Shown one piece after another: positions 18,001 through 25,370 of a stretch of 64,000 nt of DNA. Positions within the stretch are counted from its first letter, which is position 1; each line of letters opens with the position of its first letter. The position numbers were made by a program, and so were the translations under genes. Source of the stretch: an uncultured Porphyromonadaceae bacterium (GTDB lineage: Bacteria; Bacteroidota; Bacteroidia; Bacteroidales; Muribaculaceae); assembly GCA_900541865.1 (NCBI GenBank), contig UQLO01000008.1, forward strand, positions 1 through 64,000. Direction: 5' to 3'. Under the pieces are notes generated by a model. That model searched no databases, was not told the DNA's origin, and saw only the letters and a list, made by a program, of their open reading frames with translations.

Positions 18001-18202
18001 CGCCGAGGCCGACCTTGAGGCCGAACGCATCGTCGCCGCACGCGTCTACGCCCTCGACGGTAGCCTGCGCCTGAGCTTCGAGCTCCCCGGGCGATTGCTG
18101 ACAGGCCGCGACCTCGCAGCTCTCGCTGCAGGAATCTACATAGTCGAATACACCCTCTCCGACGGCACTACCGCAGTCCGCAAAGTCGCCGCCACGAAGT
18201 AA
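12026..18202 (+). CDS. Giant B12-riboswitch-controlled exported protein: CUB-like/BNR-assoc_N modules, beta-helix, DUF4465, Por-type C-terminal tail
   Basis: A 2058-residue exported protein. Signal peptide at 1-22 (cleavage near AHA). Four CUB-like beta modules (about 28-168, 310-428, 575-705, 855-980; recurring FYDDGG...GNVTFVP and FYSGR) alternate with four BNR-assoc_N-like modules (about 189-288, 432-565, 709-848, 980-1128; recurring NPL..L and SGENIFTV). A right-handed beta-helix (about 1135-1590) follows, then FN3-like and PKD-like domains (1592-1771), and a DUF4465 domain (about 1780-1988: DFEDNTLAPDSYWWG, WMGFAYSNCT, YVTNSSYLYNSAMHGD, CWLADFRS). The end (AAGIYIVEYTLSDGTTAVRKV) resembles a Por/type IX sorting domain. 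As I recall, DUF4465 proteins recur in cobalamin loci of Bacteroides, and some surface cobamide-binding proteins may be of this type; cobamide capture is therefore inferred from the riboswitch and DUF4465. No frameshift is seen. A terminator follows. Confidence 0.8.
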   Translation: MKRFLLCVCTLWLLGAVAAHASLGDDGVFYLQTRDGNETYTVDGSVVFKCYKSSPQTYRDCGVTFFPANPGEVIKATIQEIDLADNAYVLAWTTNIDNIKDRIGKSGSGNPSPYGYMPSGWSVELKGSEGADQVIQSEDASGALSFGYHSSSFPSSYKGFTILVESVALQDMEYAGTNWTSPASLHRGQTDAPLGTLTVTANGGLNPLSLNAVSADFASLEGAVSNVRLLDRRGEVLAQGYSLSYSADYELRSGENIFTVVGDIAPDYVGTITALPAPEVTVAGELRSVASEAVAVEVENAIYMTSQATAFTIGETAGFYDNGGPDGKIAEGFEGSITFVPATEGNKVRIDFDELAIFYNSSAASVGNQDVFRFYNGRTADEANLIATLTDQAKTIKSTSDDGCLTVTLASKTAYPADGWKATVSEFLPGDMTLTGQDYSASGITSASAYDTAVLTGVFTLTTNNILNPLQAEKVALKVSGASVLKAVHVLAMGENTLTEVGSAEVSADGLLTITLADAVLAEGNNVFAITADVLESASNGDVFAITPTAATVSGSETVFTADAQPVVIANIFRHHEGSDLRNIHDTWQFESTQDPSNSYKHLTGTTDCIVTFVPSEGAKAELLFSEFDLYYTTSYYGSKAKFEVYSGRTADASQLLWKLASSDGKPDGRLRSTASDGSITVVFNPNTTSSYYAGKGWKGTVTPFVDHAMSVEGVTVSQPYSGDVAPGATLQNLLDFAIATEGTLDSRRLTAVKLDLKNCRRELTGLHLLAPDAEGNLTEVGSATPGESDEVTISCDFSLTEGSNAFTIAVDINPDVTPDAVIDAKIASITTDAGEVEVADGDPDGSLTAKYIFLMANGNHTVTVNKPIHFYDDGGANGNLTRQGLEGNVTFVPADPAKKIRVTVISYATANTGVLTFYSGRDPEGESLGECRLRSFPELPVVSKADDGSMTVNVSIKSFSYTTYAGWDILVEQYVPGDLYATNVTAANVASASNIRGASDVVMGSVAVAVDGDLNTLSATSLELTVEADDIADVTAVKLWSTGKSDAFVPTGLLATATPDSEGRVRFEFEQSEAAETLGSYYYWLSINIAATAEAGHTVTLIPGEMSFSDGSSLPVETSAAPTTAIRAGFAGGEFVVGPSDAADYPDFATAIDAIADGIEGPVKFLVESGTYAEEINIADIQGTSATNTITITAQSGNAADVVINGSGYVNSGYNAPKWGIVNVRNTPWVTIDHLTLEDLQSRSVQYPYTVYFEDASRHCTLSNCVLSGETSTSYSGLNHVYTSWSAEGNGHNADFLTIEGCSFTGGYVGVYLYGSAGYVRFDPLYGATIRNNSFTDCGSKGIYPYNVEDLTIEGNTFTAGAAVTKTGYYGIDAVRVSGSVDICNNVVINNQSAYSGGIELRGASHGSAERPARIFNNAIAITASGSTSSVGLTINSDCSHIEVAHNSINVNGTAGHGISISNTSNDLADIRFVHNIVRLNAPGSSASYAFHLPKEDKVGELSFSRNAFFSSANNFSNLSATAEGWEAATGDATMIAEEAKFASDSDLHLAEAGSLVAATPMDYITTDLDGNARHEATPTLGAYEYAELSLDKPEMAEGYPAVASTTTSIARLRTKWTVSGRQYMLVQTTDAEAPEVEAIKGGTASDVAADTESIATAGSLTAATAYKAYFYMESAAGVASDVITLSFTTAYPALEVLLDAEQDDIDAGQSIAVEAGVSGGCEPYSYRWFDRNGNLAGTEAVLHAEPTLPEVYTLTVSSADGQTASAFTAVKVFGTTADADFEDNTLAPDSYWWGTGDEDINLFPFFSGSFAFTNYSDPSYQSWMGFAYSNCTATDFASLFPGQFHNVTGHGYNSATFAVVYYTPWYGIDANIEVLANRAGAELSHVYVTNSSYLYNSAMHGDSYAQPFAEGDYHKVIFTGDDPEGTPVECWLADFRSLPGTILTDWQRVDLTPLGKHVRNVKVTTESSNDYVPSYAVLDNLAYAAGSTGIAEADLEAERIVAARVYALDGSLRLSFELPGRLLTGRDLAALAAGIYIVEYTLSDGTTAVRKVAATK

Positions 18203-18223
18203 AAAACACATATATGTTAATCA

Positions 18224-18256
18224 GGGAAGCAGCCGCCGGTTGCTTCCCTTTTTTTT
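18224..18256 (+). terminator. Terminator after the giant exported protein
   Basis: GGGAAGCA (18224-18231) pairs perfectly with TGCTTCCC (18241-18248), followed by eight T. Confidence 0.9.
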
Positions 18257-18300
18257 GATATTGCCACTCGACGCTCCATGTTTACTATCGCGTCTGCTTT

Positions 18301-18336
18301 CCACTATTCACTATTCACTATTCACTCTTCACTATT
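18301..18336. repeat. CACTATT heptamer array, left arm of a 36-bp inverted repeat flanking tamB
   Basis: Five 7-bp units (CACTATT three times, CACTCTT, CACTATT) at 18302-18336. The whole 36 bp is the exact reverse complement of 22927-22962 on the other side of tamB. It lies between the upstream terminator and the tamB promoter. Confidence 0.85.
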
Positions 18337-18356
18337 CATGGTTCACTTTTTTTTTG

Positions 18357-18364
18357 TAACTTTG
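18357..18364 (+). promoter_or_regulatory. -7 promoter element of tamB
   Basis: TAACTTTG preceded by a long T-run, 28 bp before the tamB ATG. No clean TTG box at -33. Confidence 0.65.
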
Positions 18365-18392
18365 TGGCTGCTTCTGCCGAGGCATATCTGAG

Positions 18393-21300
18393 ATGAAAAG
18401 GATCTGGAAAGTATTTCGCACTTTGGTGTCGGTGCTGCTGCTACTTGCGGCGGGCATTCCGGCGCTACTCTACGTGCTGCTTTCGGTCGACGGAGTTCAG
18501 AACCGCATCCGCGCCGTTACGGCCACTGAGCTTTCGCACCTTCTGGGCGCCCGGGTTGGCATAGGTGAGGTTTCTATCCGGCCCTTCAACCGCGTTATGC
18601 TCGCCGACCTCTCGCTGGTGGACTCGGCCGGCACCGACACTATGGCGAGGGTGACGCGAGTCAGCGCCGGCCTTGAGCTGTGGAAACTGCTTTTTGAAGG
18701 CGAGATTGTGGTGGACTATGCAATGGTCGACGGCCTGACGCTCAACGTGTGGCGCGCCGACAGCGCCTCGCCGCTCAATGTTCAGCCCGTGCTCGACCAT
18801 CTTCAGTCCGACCGCCCCCGCAACCGCGAAACTCCCTTTGAGTTGAGAATCAACACTGTTATAGTGCGCCGCGCATCGGCGTCGTACGACGTTCTGTCGG
18901 CTCCGGGGCGCCTCAACGGACGTTTTGACCCTAACCATATCCGCGTTGAAGACCTTGCTCTCAACGCCTACATACCTCGCATCAGCAATGCAACCGTCGG
19001 GGTCGACCTGGACCATTTGTCGGCCCGCGAGCGTTGCGGCTTTGAGCTCCGACGCCTTTCGGGACGCTTTGCCTGGGCCGACAGCACCCTCGCTGCCGAA
19101 GAGCTCACCGTAGAGCTCAACCGCAGCCGTATTGCCTTGTCGCCGCTGAGCCTGCGCCTCGGACCGGGAGGGCTGGCCTTGGCCGACCATCCGCTGGAGG
19201 TGCACACTCTGGAAGGCACGGTGGTCTATCCATCCGACCTGGGTCCGCTGGTGCCGCGTCTTGCCGCCGTGGAGCGAGGTTTCGACCTCAATTTCGATGC
19301 GTGGTGCAACGGCGACTCCCTCCGGCTGCGCAATCTGGAGCTGCTCTCCCAAGGTGGTTCAGGAGCATTTGCCCTTACAGCCGGAGGTTGGGCGGCCGGT
19401 TTGGGCAGCCCCGACAGTCTGCGGTATTCCACCGACCGGCTTTCAGTGGCCTTCGAAGGCGCTCCGCTGGCCCGCGCCCTTGGCGATGCCCTGCCGATTT
19501 CGGCATCGCGGCTGCTGAGCGCGCTACCCGCCACTGCCCTTCAGGCCGATGCCCACGGCACCCTCCGCGAAGGCACCTTCCGCCTCTCGCTGGAGGCCGA
19601 CAGCGGCTCTGTTGAAGCCGACGGCCGCTTCCGACGCCTCCGCTACTCAACGGCTCTTACGGCCAACATAGCCCTGGACAACTTCAACGCTGCGTTAGCC
19701 GCTCCCGATGCCGGTCTGGGCCGCAGCTCCGGCGTGGTTGAAGGCGACATTACCATTGGCCGCGAAATTACCGGCCGTGTTCGCGCCGACTTCGGCGGCG
19801 TGGACTGGCGAGGGTATACCTACCGCAACCTCTCGGCGCGCCTCGATATGCCCCGGCCCGACCGCGCCGAGGCCTCCGTGAGCCTCGACGACCCCAATGC
19901 CACCGCTCTTGTCTATGCTTTCTACGACCATCCCCGCGACTCCGCCGCTACCCTGAGCGCCACGGCTTCCCTGGCCAACATCAGCCTTGAGGCCCTCGGG
20001 CTGAGTGACCCCAAACCGGGTTATCGCGCCGGCGCAAAGCTCATCGCACAGTTGAGCGGCACCGGGGTCGACGATATAGCCGGCAGCGTGAGCCTCACCG
20101 ACTTGCGCTGGCTCGACGACCACAACCGTGGTCTCCGCATACCCCGCCTCACGGTGACGGCACGGCCTCAGGACACTCCCCAGACCATCACGGTGGCCAG
20201 CGACCTGCTCGAAGGGCGCCTCAGCGGACGCTACTCGCTGAGCTCTCTGCCCGAACAGCTCAAGGAGATGGCCCGCGAATATCTTCCGGCGCTCTTCCCC
20301 GCCGAGGAGACCCCGCGCCGCCGGAACAGCCGGCCCCGGGGCGTCAACAGCTTTGAGTACGACTTCACGCTCCAATCCACCGAGGCTATCAGCAACTTCT
20401 TCGGAGCGGGTGTGGCGGCAGTCTACCCGGCCCAAATCAAGGGGCATGTGGACTCGCGGCTCGGACAGGCCTCCGTGCAGGTCGACGCCCCCTACATCCT
20501 GCAGGGCGACAAAATCTACAACAACACTGTAGTCTATGCCTCTATGGACAGCGCTGCGGGTCGCTCGCGGGTTTACCTCACGACGCAATTTCCCACCAAG
20601 AAAGGGCCTATGGTACTTGCCGGCAATCTCACCGCTGCCGACAACCGGGTCGACACACAGCTCGACTGGACAATAGAGCGCCGGATACCAATAAACGGCA
20701 CCATCGACTTCAGCACCGAAATACGCGGCTTACCGGGCCCCGAAAGCGGGTGGCTCGTGCCGGCCGATGCCACGGTGACATTCAATCCCGGCACCATAAA
20801 CTTCGGCGACGAAACCTGGGAAATCCGCCCCGCTACCATAAGCAGCAGCCGCGAAGGCATCGAAATAGAGCACTTCGCCCTCGATTCCGGCAGACAGCAT
20901 ATCGGCATCGACGGCACCGTATCGGCCAATCCCGCCGACTCGCTCACCATCGACCTTCGCGAGGTTGCCCTCCTGCCCGTGTTCGAAACGCTCGAAATCG
21001 ACAAGGCAATGCTCAGCGGCAATGCCACCGGAATCTTCAAGGCGTCCTCTCTCCTGAGCGCCGACCGATTTCTGGAGTGCCCACGGCTGCACGTGGACGG
21101 CATCGGCTACAACCGCTGCACCATCGGCGACGCCGACATTCTTGCTCGTTGGGACGGCGAAAAGGAATCGTTCTTCCTCGACGCCGACATTACCGGCGAG
21201 GGCTCCCGCAAATCGCGCATCGTCGGCGACATTTTCCCCATGGCAGAAGCCCTTGACCTCAGTTTCCACGCCGACAGTGTGCCTGTGGGCTTCCTCAAGC

Positions 21301-22928
21301 CCTTTATGGACGCCTTTGCGCGCGACATCACCGGTCGCGCCTCGGGCGACTGCCGCCTCTTCGGCACCTTCAAGGAAATAGACCTCACCGGCGACATTTG
21401 GGCCGACAATATCTCGATGGCCGTCGACTTTACAAACACCGTCTACACCACCTCCGACAGCGTTCATATGCGTCCGGGACGAATAATAGTGCCGCGAACC
21501 ATTATGCGCGACCCCGAAGGCCACACCGCTGAGATTTCGGGCTGGGTTAACCACGTGTTCTTCAAGGAGCCGTCCTACCGCTTCGACGTCGCCGACGCCC
21601 GCAACTTCCTGGCCTACAACGGCACCCCGGCTCAAAATCCCGACTGGTACGGCACTATCTACGGTAACGGCACGGCTTCGGTCTACGGCGAGCCGGGCAT
21701 CGTCAATATTGAGGCGGATATGTCGACCGGGCCGAAGTCGACTTTCACTTTCGTGCTCACCGACCGCCTCGATGCCGCCGAGTATTCCTTCATCACTTTC
21801 CGCGACGCCACGCCCGACTCGCTGCGCCTGATCGCACAGGTTGTCGACGACACGCCGCTGATAGTGCGCGAGATACAAGAGCGCCTCAAACAGCAGACCC
21901 AGGACGAACCATCGGCCTACAAGATGAAGCTCTCCGTCGACATCACCCCCGATGCCGCCCTCACCTTAGTCATGGACGCCGCCACCGGCGACGAAATCAA
22001 GGCCACCGGGAGCGGCCATATGACCATGAGCTACAACTCCACCGACGAAGACCTCCGCATCTACGGCGCCTACTCTGTGGCCACGGGCAGCTATCACTTT
22101 ACGCTGCAGGATATTATCATCAAGGATTTTGCAATAAAGGAAGGAAGCACCATAAATTTCGACGGCGACCCATACGCCGTACGCGCCGACCTCCACGCCT
22201 ACTACGCAACCACGGCAAACCTGAGCGACCTCGACATCTCCTTCCGGCAGGACCGCGAGGTTGCACGAACCAAAGTGCCCGTCCACGCCCTTATGAACGT
22301 GCGGGGCGACATCCGACAACCCGACATCTCCTTCGACCTCGAGTTCCCCACCCTCACCGACGATACCTACCGCAAGGTGCGCTCCATTGTGAGCACCAAC
22401 GATATGATGAACCGACAAATCATCTATCTGCTGGCCCTGAACCGCTTTTACACCCCGGACTACATGAACACCACCAAGGGCAGCGAGCTCTTCTCTGTGG
22501 CTTCGAGCACCATATCGTCGCAGTTGAGTTCACTGCTGGGCAAACTGTCGGACAATTGGAGTATCTCGCCCACAGTTCGCAGCGACCGCGGCGACTTTAG
22601 CGATCTCGAGATGGACGTGACTCTGTCAAGCCGCCTGCTCAACAACCGCCTGCTCTTCAACGGCAATTTCGGCTACCGCGACAACACGCTCAACACCAAC
22701 CAGTTCGTGGGCGACTTCGACATCGAATACCTCCTCAACCCGCGCGGCACATGGCGTCTGAAAGCCTACAATCGCTACAACGACGCCAACTACTACCTTC
22801 GCAGCGCCGCCACAACACAGGGCATCGGAATCATGTACCAGCGCGACTTCGACAACTTCTTCTCCTTCCTCCGCCCCAAAAAGAAAGCCGCTCCCGCCGA
22901 CAGCACGGGAACAACAGGTAATAGGTAA
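18393..22928 (+). CDS. tamB: Translocation/assembly module TamB-like protein
   Basis: A 1511-residue AsmA/TamB-family protein. It has one N-terminal membrane anchor (about residues 8-31, LVSVLLLLAAGIPALLYVLL) and a long periplasmic beta-rich body, ending in the conserved DUF490 domain (about 1080-1490, including TGSYHFTLQDIIIKDFAIKEG and the terminal GIMYQRDFDNFF). In other bacteria TamB spans the periplasm and moves phospholipid between membranes or helps outer-membrane protein assembly. No TamA/BamA-like partner gene lies next to it. The ATG at 18393 follows a promoter by 28 bp. The stop codon lies at the edge of the right heptamer repeat, so the last residues may have been reshaped by the repeat. 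Confidence 0.9.
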   Translation: MKRIWKVFRTLVSVLLLLAAGIPALLYVLLSVDGVQNRIRAVTATELSHLLGARVGIGEVSIRPFNRVMLADLSLVDSAGTDTMARVTRVSAGLELWKLLFEGEIVVDYAMVDGLTLNVWRADSASPLNVQPVLDHLQSDRPRNRETPFELRINTVIVRRASASYDVLSAPGRLNGRFDPNHIRVEDLALNAYIPRISNATVGVDLDHLSARERCGFELRRLSGRFAWADSTLAAEELTVELNRSRIALSPLSLRLGPGGLALADHPLEVHTLEGTVVYPSDLGPLVPRLAAVERGFDLNFDAWCNGDSLRLRNLELLSQGGSGAFALTAGGWAAGLGSPDSLRYSTDRLSVAFEGAPLARALGDALPISASRLLSALPATALQADAHGTLREGTFRLSLEADSGSVEADGRFRRLRYSTALTANIALDNFNAALAAPDAGLGRSSGVVEGDITIGREITGRVRADFGGVDWRGYTYRNLSARLDMPRPDRAEASVSLDDPNATALVYAFYDHPRDSAATLSATASLANISLEALGLSDPKPGYRAGAKLIAQLSGTGVDDIAGSVSLTDLRWLDDHNRGLRIPRLTVTARPQDTPQTITVASDLLEGRLSGRYSLSSLPEQLKEMAREYLPALFPAEETPRRRNSRPRGVNSFEYDFTLQSTEAISNFFGAGVAAVYPAQIKGHVDSRLGQASVQVDAPYILQGDKIYNNTVVYASMDSAAGRSRVYLTTQFPTKKGPMVLAGNLTAADNRVDTQLDWTIERRIPINGTIDFSTEIRGLPGPESGWLVPADATVTFNPGTINFGDETWEIRPATISSSREGIEIEHFALDSGRQHIGIDGTVSANPADSLTIDLREVALLPVFETLEIDKAMLSGNATGIFKASSLLSADRFLECPRLHVDGIGYNRCTIGDADILARWDGEKESFFLDADITGEGSRKSRIVGDIFPMAEALDLSFHADSVPVGFLKPFMDAFARDITGRASGDCRLFGTFKEIDLTGDIWADNISMAVDFTNTVYTTSDSVHMRPGRIIVPRTIMRDPEGHTAEISGWVNHVFFKEPSYRFDVADARNFLAYNGTPAQNPDWYGTIYGNGTASVYGEPGIVNIEADMSTGPKSTFTFVLTDRLDAAEYSFITFRDATPDSLRLIAQVVDDTPLIVREIQERLKQQTQDEPSAYKMKLSVDITPDAALTLVMDAATGDEIKATGSGHMTMSYNSTDEDLRIYGAYSVATGSYHFTLQDIIIKDFAIKEGSTINFDGDPYAVRADLHAYYATTANLSDLDISFRQDREVARTKVPVHALMNVRGDIRQPDISFDLEFPTLTDDTYRKVRSIVSTNDMMNRQIIYLLALNRFYTPDYMNTTKGSELFSVASSTISSQLSSLLGKLSDNWSISPTVRSDRGDFSDLEMDVTLSSRLLNNRLLFNGNFGYRDNTLNTNQFVGDFDIEYLLNPRGTWRLKAYNRYNDANYYLRSAATTQGIGIMYQRDFDNFFSFLRPKKKAAPADSTGTTGNR

Positions 22929-22962
22929 TAGTGAAGAGTGAATAGTGAATAGTGAATAGTGG
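22927..22962. repeat. CACTATT heptamer array, right arm of the inverted repeat flanking tamB
   Basis: Exact reverse complement of 18301-18336 over 36 bp. Its first two bases are the last two bases of the tamB stop codon. Confidence 0.85.
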
Positions 22963-23045
22963 GGCCGGGAGGAAGCTGTTTTTGGCATTTTGAACTATGG
23001 AGGGGGTGAAAGCGTTTTATATCCAAACGTTTTTAACTTGACATT

Positions 23046-23690
23046 ATGAAAACAGCTTTGTTCTTAGGCTTGGCAGCGATAACCGCGGCCACGCTGGCCT
23101 CCTGCAACGACAAATCGCTGGCAGGGAAACTGGACGGCAGCTGGGAAGGCGACACAGCCACCCTCCCCTGCCCCCGCCACGACAACGACGGGCACGATAT
23201 GGGCAACGACGCAGCCCACCGCAACGAATGTGCCTCTGAGATAACCTGCACGCCTACCGTGACTTTTACCCGCAATAAAGGTACCGACGGCGGCAACGTG
23301 GAGCTGACGGGCAAATATACTATTACCCGCGACTTCCGCACCACGGACTCTCTGGAAGTGAAAGCCACCATATCGGGCACGGCAAGCGCTTCGGGCGCTT
23401 TCAACGTTGAGGACGAAGACGATATCCGCCTCGACCTTCAGCCCGGCACTACCAATATCACGGTGGAGGCATCGTCGCTCAGCCTGGCTTTCCCGCATCT
23501 GAGCGCTCGTCCGGCCGAAGAGATGGATACTATCCGTACTTCCATCCTGCCGCAGATGGAGACTTTTGCGCGTACCGTTCTTGAACGCCGAATAGCCTCG
23601 CTCGACAAGATTGAGGACGTCAAAGTTGTCGGCGACAGCACCATGACGGCCGAAATACACGACGCCCACTTTACCTTCCGCCGCAAATAA
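23046..23690 (+). CDS. Putative lipoprotein of unknown function
   Basis: A 214-residue protein with a lipoprotein signal (lipobox LASC, Cys20), so probably membrane-anchored. The mature part starts DKSLAGKLDGSWEGDTATL and continues as alternating beta strands (TPTVTFTRNKGTDGGNVELTGKYTIT, split here by family-like turns), reminiscent of lipocalin-like DUF folds found in Bacteroidales lipoproteins. An internal HDNDGHDMGNDAAH stretch is rich in His and Asp. The function is unknown. Upstream, CGTTTTATATCCAAACG and TAACTTGA at about 23035 could form a weak promoter. A strong terminator follows. Confidence 0.8.
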   Translation: MKTALFLGLAAITAATLASCNDKSLAGKLDGSWEGDTATLPCPRHDNDGHDMGNDAAHRNECASEITCTPTVTFTRNKGTDGGNVELTGKYTITRDFRTTDSLEVKATISGTASASGAFNVEDEDDIRLDLQPGTTNITVEASSLSLAFPHLSARPAEEMDTIRTSILPQMETFARTVLERRIASLDKIEDVKVVGDSTMTAEIHDAHFTFRRK

Positions 23691-23710
23691 GGCTATCAAA
23701 ACACCCCAAA

Positions 23711-23750
23711 AAAACAGGTCAGCACCGTAAGGCTCTGACCTGTTTTTTTT
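23711..23750. terminator. Bidirectional terminator between convergent genes
   Basis: AAAACAGGTCAG (23711-23722) pairs with CTGACCTGTTTT (23735-23746), with an A-run before and a T-run after. It can serve the lipoprotein gene (plus) and the DUF805 gene (minus). Confidence 0.9.
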
Positions 23751-23765
23751 GTGCTTATGTAATAC

Positions 23766-24134
23766 TCATTCGGGGATAGGACCGAATCGGTTAGGCTGCG
23801 GCTGGGAGGGAAGGACGGTGAGGATGAAGAACCAAATCTGGCCTACGATGGGCACCAGAGAGATGAAAATCCAACCACCGCCTTTTCCGATGTCGTGCAT
23901 GCGGCGCACGCTCACGCTGATTGCCGGCAGCACGGTAGCGAGCCAGAAAGCGCCTTCGATAAAGTAGACCCATCCCGGCATGGAGCTGCCGCCGAAGATG
24001 GCGCCGAGGATGTTTAGGGCGCCGTAGACCACAATCTCGAAGAGAGCGAACCACCAGTATTCGGAAACGGAAGCTCGGCCGTTGAAATCCAAATACTTAT
24101 GGAACACGGTTTTGATAGACTGAGAGAACGTCAT
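23766..24134 (-). CDS. DUF805 family membrane protein
   Basis: A 122-residue DUF805 (YhaH-type) protein. Seen: the N-terminal YLDFNGRASVSEYWWFALF motif, hydrophobic segments at about 25-48, 57-75 and 90-108, and the RRMHDIGKGGGW motif near 77-88 that defines the family. Located in the inner membrane; function unknown. It lies 51 bp downstream of the tolC-like gene on the same strand, so it may be read through from the efflux operon, though functional linkage is not implied. Confidence 0.93.
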   Translation of the reverse strand: MTFSQSIKTVFHKYLDFNGRASVSEYWWFALFEIVVYGALNILGAIFGGSSMPGWVYFIEGAFWLATVLPAISVSVRRMHDIGKGGGWIFISLVPIVGQIWFFILTVLPSQPQPNRFGPIPE

Positions 24135-24185
24135 AACGAGGAGTATTTAAAAGATTGTACACCTTTAAAAACACCGCGGGCGGTC

Positions 24186-25370
24186 TCAGAGTTCATGCGA
24201 GGTGAGGCGTGCAATCTCCAGAGCCAGCGAGCGTTCGGCCTCGAGGAGCCTCAGACGTGCCTGATGCATGTACTCGAGCTCGTTGAGGTAGTCGAGCATG
24301 GAGATTTCACCCTGGGCAAGCGCGCGGGTAAGGAGCTCGGTGTTGTCGGCCTCCTCGATGGTTTCGCGCATGATGGCAATCACACGGTCAAGTTCGGCCG
24401 CGCGGGTATAGGAAGCCATGAAGTCGCTTCGAAAAGTCGTCTCGGCATCCTCGCAGGAGCTTTCGGCGGCGATGGCGGCAGCTTGTGCGGCCTTGGTGCC
24501 CCGTCGGTTCTCCCACAGCGGCAGCGAAAGGCCCACCTTGACGCCCTGCCAGCCTTCGCCGGGCACGAACTCGCCCTGATAGCCCACAGAGAGCTTTGGC
24601 AGGGAAAGCGATTTGGCCAGCGATACCTTTACCTGTGCAGCCCGGCCGGCTCCCCGCAGAGCCTCCAGAGCCGGGTCGGCGAGTATGGCGCGCCGGCACA
24701 GTTCGTCGGGGTCGGCTGCAAGGGCGGCCGCGGGGTACTCGGCGTAGTCGAAAGCCGGAGCGGAGTCGGCTCCGCAGAGGATGGCCAGGCGCCGGCGCAG
24801 GTTGGTCCTTTCGGCGGCGGCCTCGCTGCTCATGGACACGGCTTCGGCGAATGCCAGACGCGCTTTGTTGGCCTCCAGACGCGTGGTGTGGCCCGCTTCG
24901 AGCATTCGGGTGTAGGTGTTGACCATACGTCGGGCGTTTGCGAGGTGCTCGTCGCACATCCGATAATTGGCATTGGCAAAAATGAGCTCTATGCAGACCT
25001 CCTTTGCCTGCAGGAGCACACGGCGCCGCTCGGCGATGCATCTGAGGGCGGCTTCATCGTCGAGGGCGCCGGCAAGGGCCCGACGGCGACGATAGACGGT
25101 CGGAAAGTCGAACTGCTGGCTCACACTGACGTCCTTGCGGTGACCCATGCCGCTGTGAGTGCCCCACAGGAAGCCGAACTCCACCTCGGGGTCGGCCGGA
25201 GCAAGGCCCGTGGCGTTGTCGCTCACATCGGCCTCCAGCAAGCTGCGGGCGGCAGCCAAAGCCGGGCTGCCGGCTTCGACGGCGGCGAGCACCGGGGCGT
25301 AGATGTCGGATGCAGGAGCTGCCACTCCGGCCGAAAGCAGCATTGCAAAAATAGTTAATCTAAGGTTCAT
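24186..25370 (-). CDS. TolC-family outer membrane efflux protein
   Basis: Outer membrane factor of a tripartite efflux pump, 394 residues. Signal peptide at about 1-19 (MNLRLTIFAMLLSAGVAAPA), then two OEP repeats rich in long helices (ALDDEAALRCIAERRRVLLQAKEVCIEL; the second repeat SLPLWENRRGTKAAQAAAIA). The start at 25370 is chosen because ATGA overlaps the stop of the RND gene by 4 bp; a longer frame from 25403 would start inside that gene. Slightly short for the family. Partner of the RND and adaptor genes upstream. Confidence 0.9.
   Translation of the reverse strand: MNLRLTIFAMLLSAGVAAPASDIYAPVLAAVEAGSPALAAARSLLEADVSDNATGLAPADPEVEFGFLWGTHSGMGHRKDVSVSQQFDFPTVYRRRRALAGALDDEAALRCIAERRRVLLQAKEVCIELIFANANYRMCDEHLANARRMVNTYTRMLEAGHTTRLEANKARLAFAEAVSMSSEAAAERTNLRRRLAILCGADSAPAFDYAEYPAAALAADPDELCRRAILADPALEALRGAGRAAQVKVSLAKSLSLPKLSVGYQGEFVPGEGWQGVKVGLSLPLWENRRGTKAAQAAAIAAESSCEDAETTFRSDFMASYTRAAELDRVIAIMRETIEEADNTELLTRALAQGEISMLDYLNELEYMHQARLRLLEAERSLALEIARLTSHEL

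Noticed and set aside
18301..18345. Possible CRISPR array
   Set aside because: Repeats are contiguous 7-bp units without spacers, and no cas genes are present.
24099..25358. 419-codon plus-strand open frame antisense to the tolC-like gene
   Set aside because: Shadow; the minus frame has clear OEP domains and a 4-bp coupled start.
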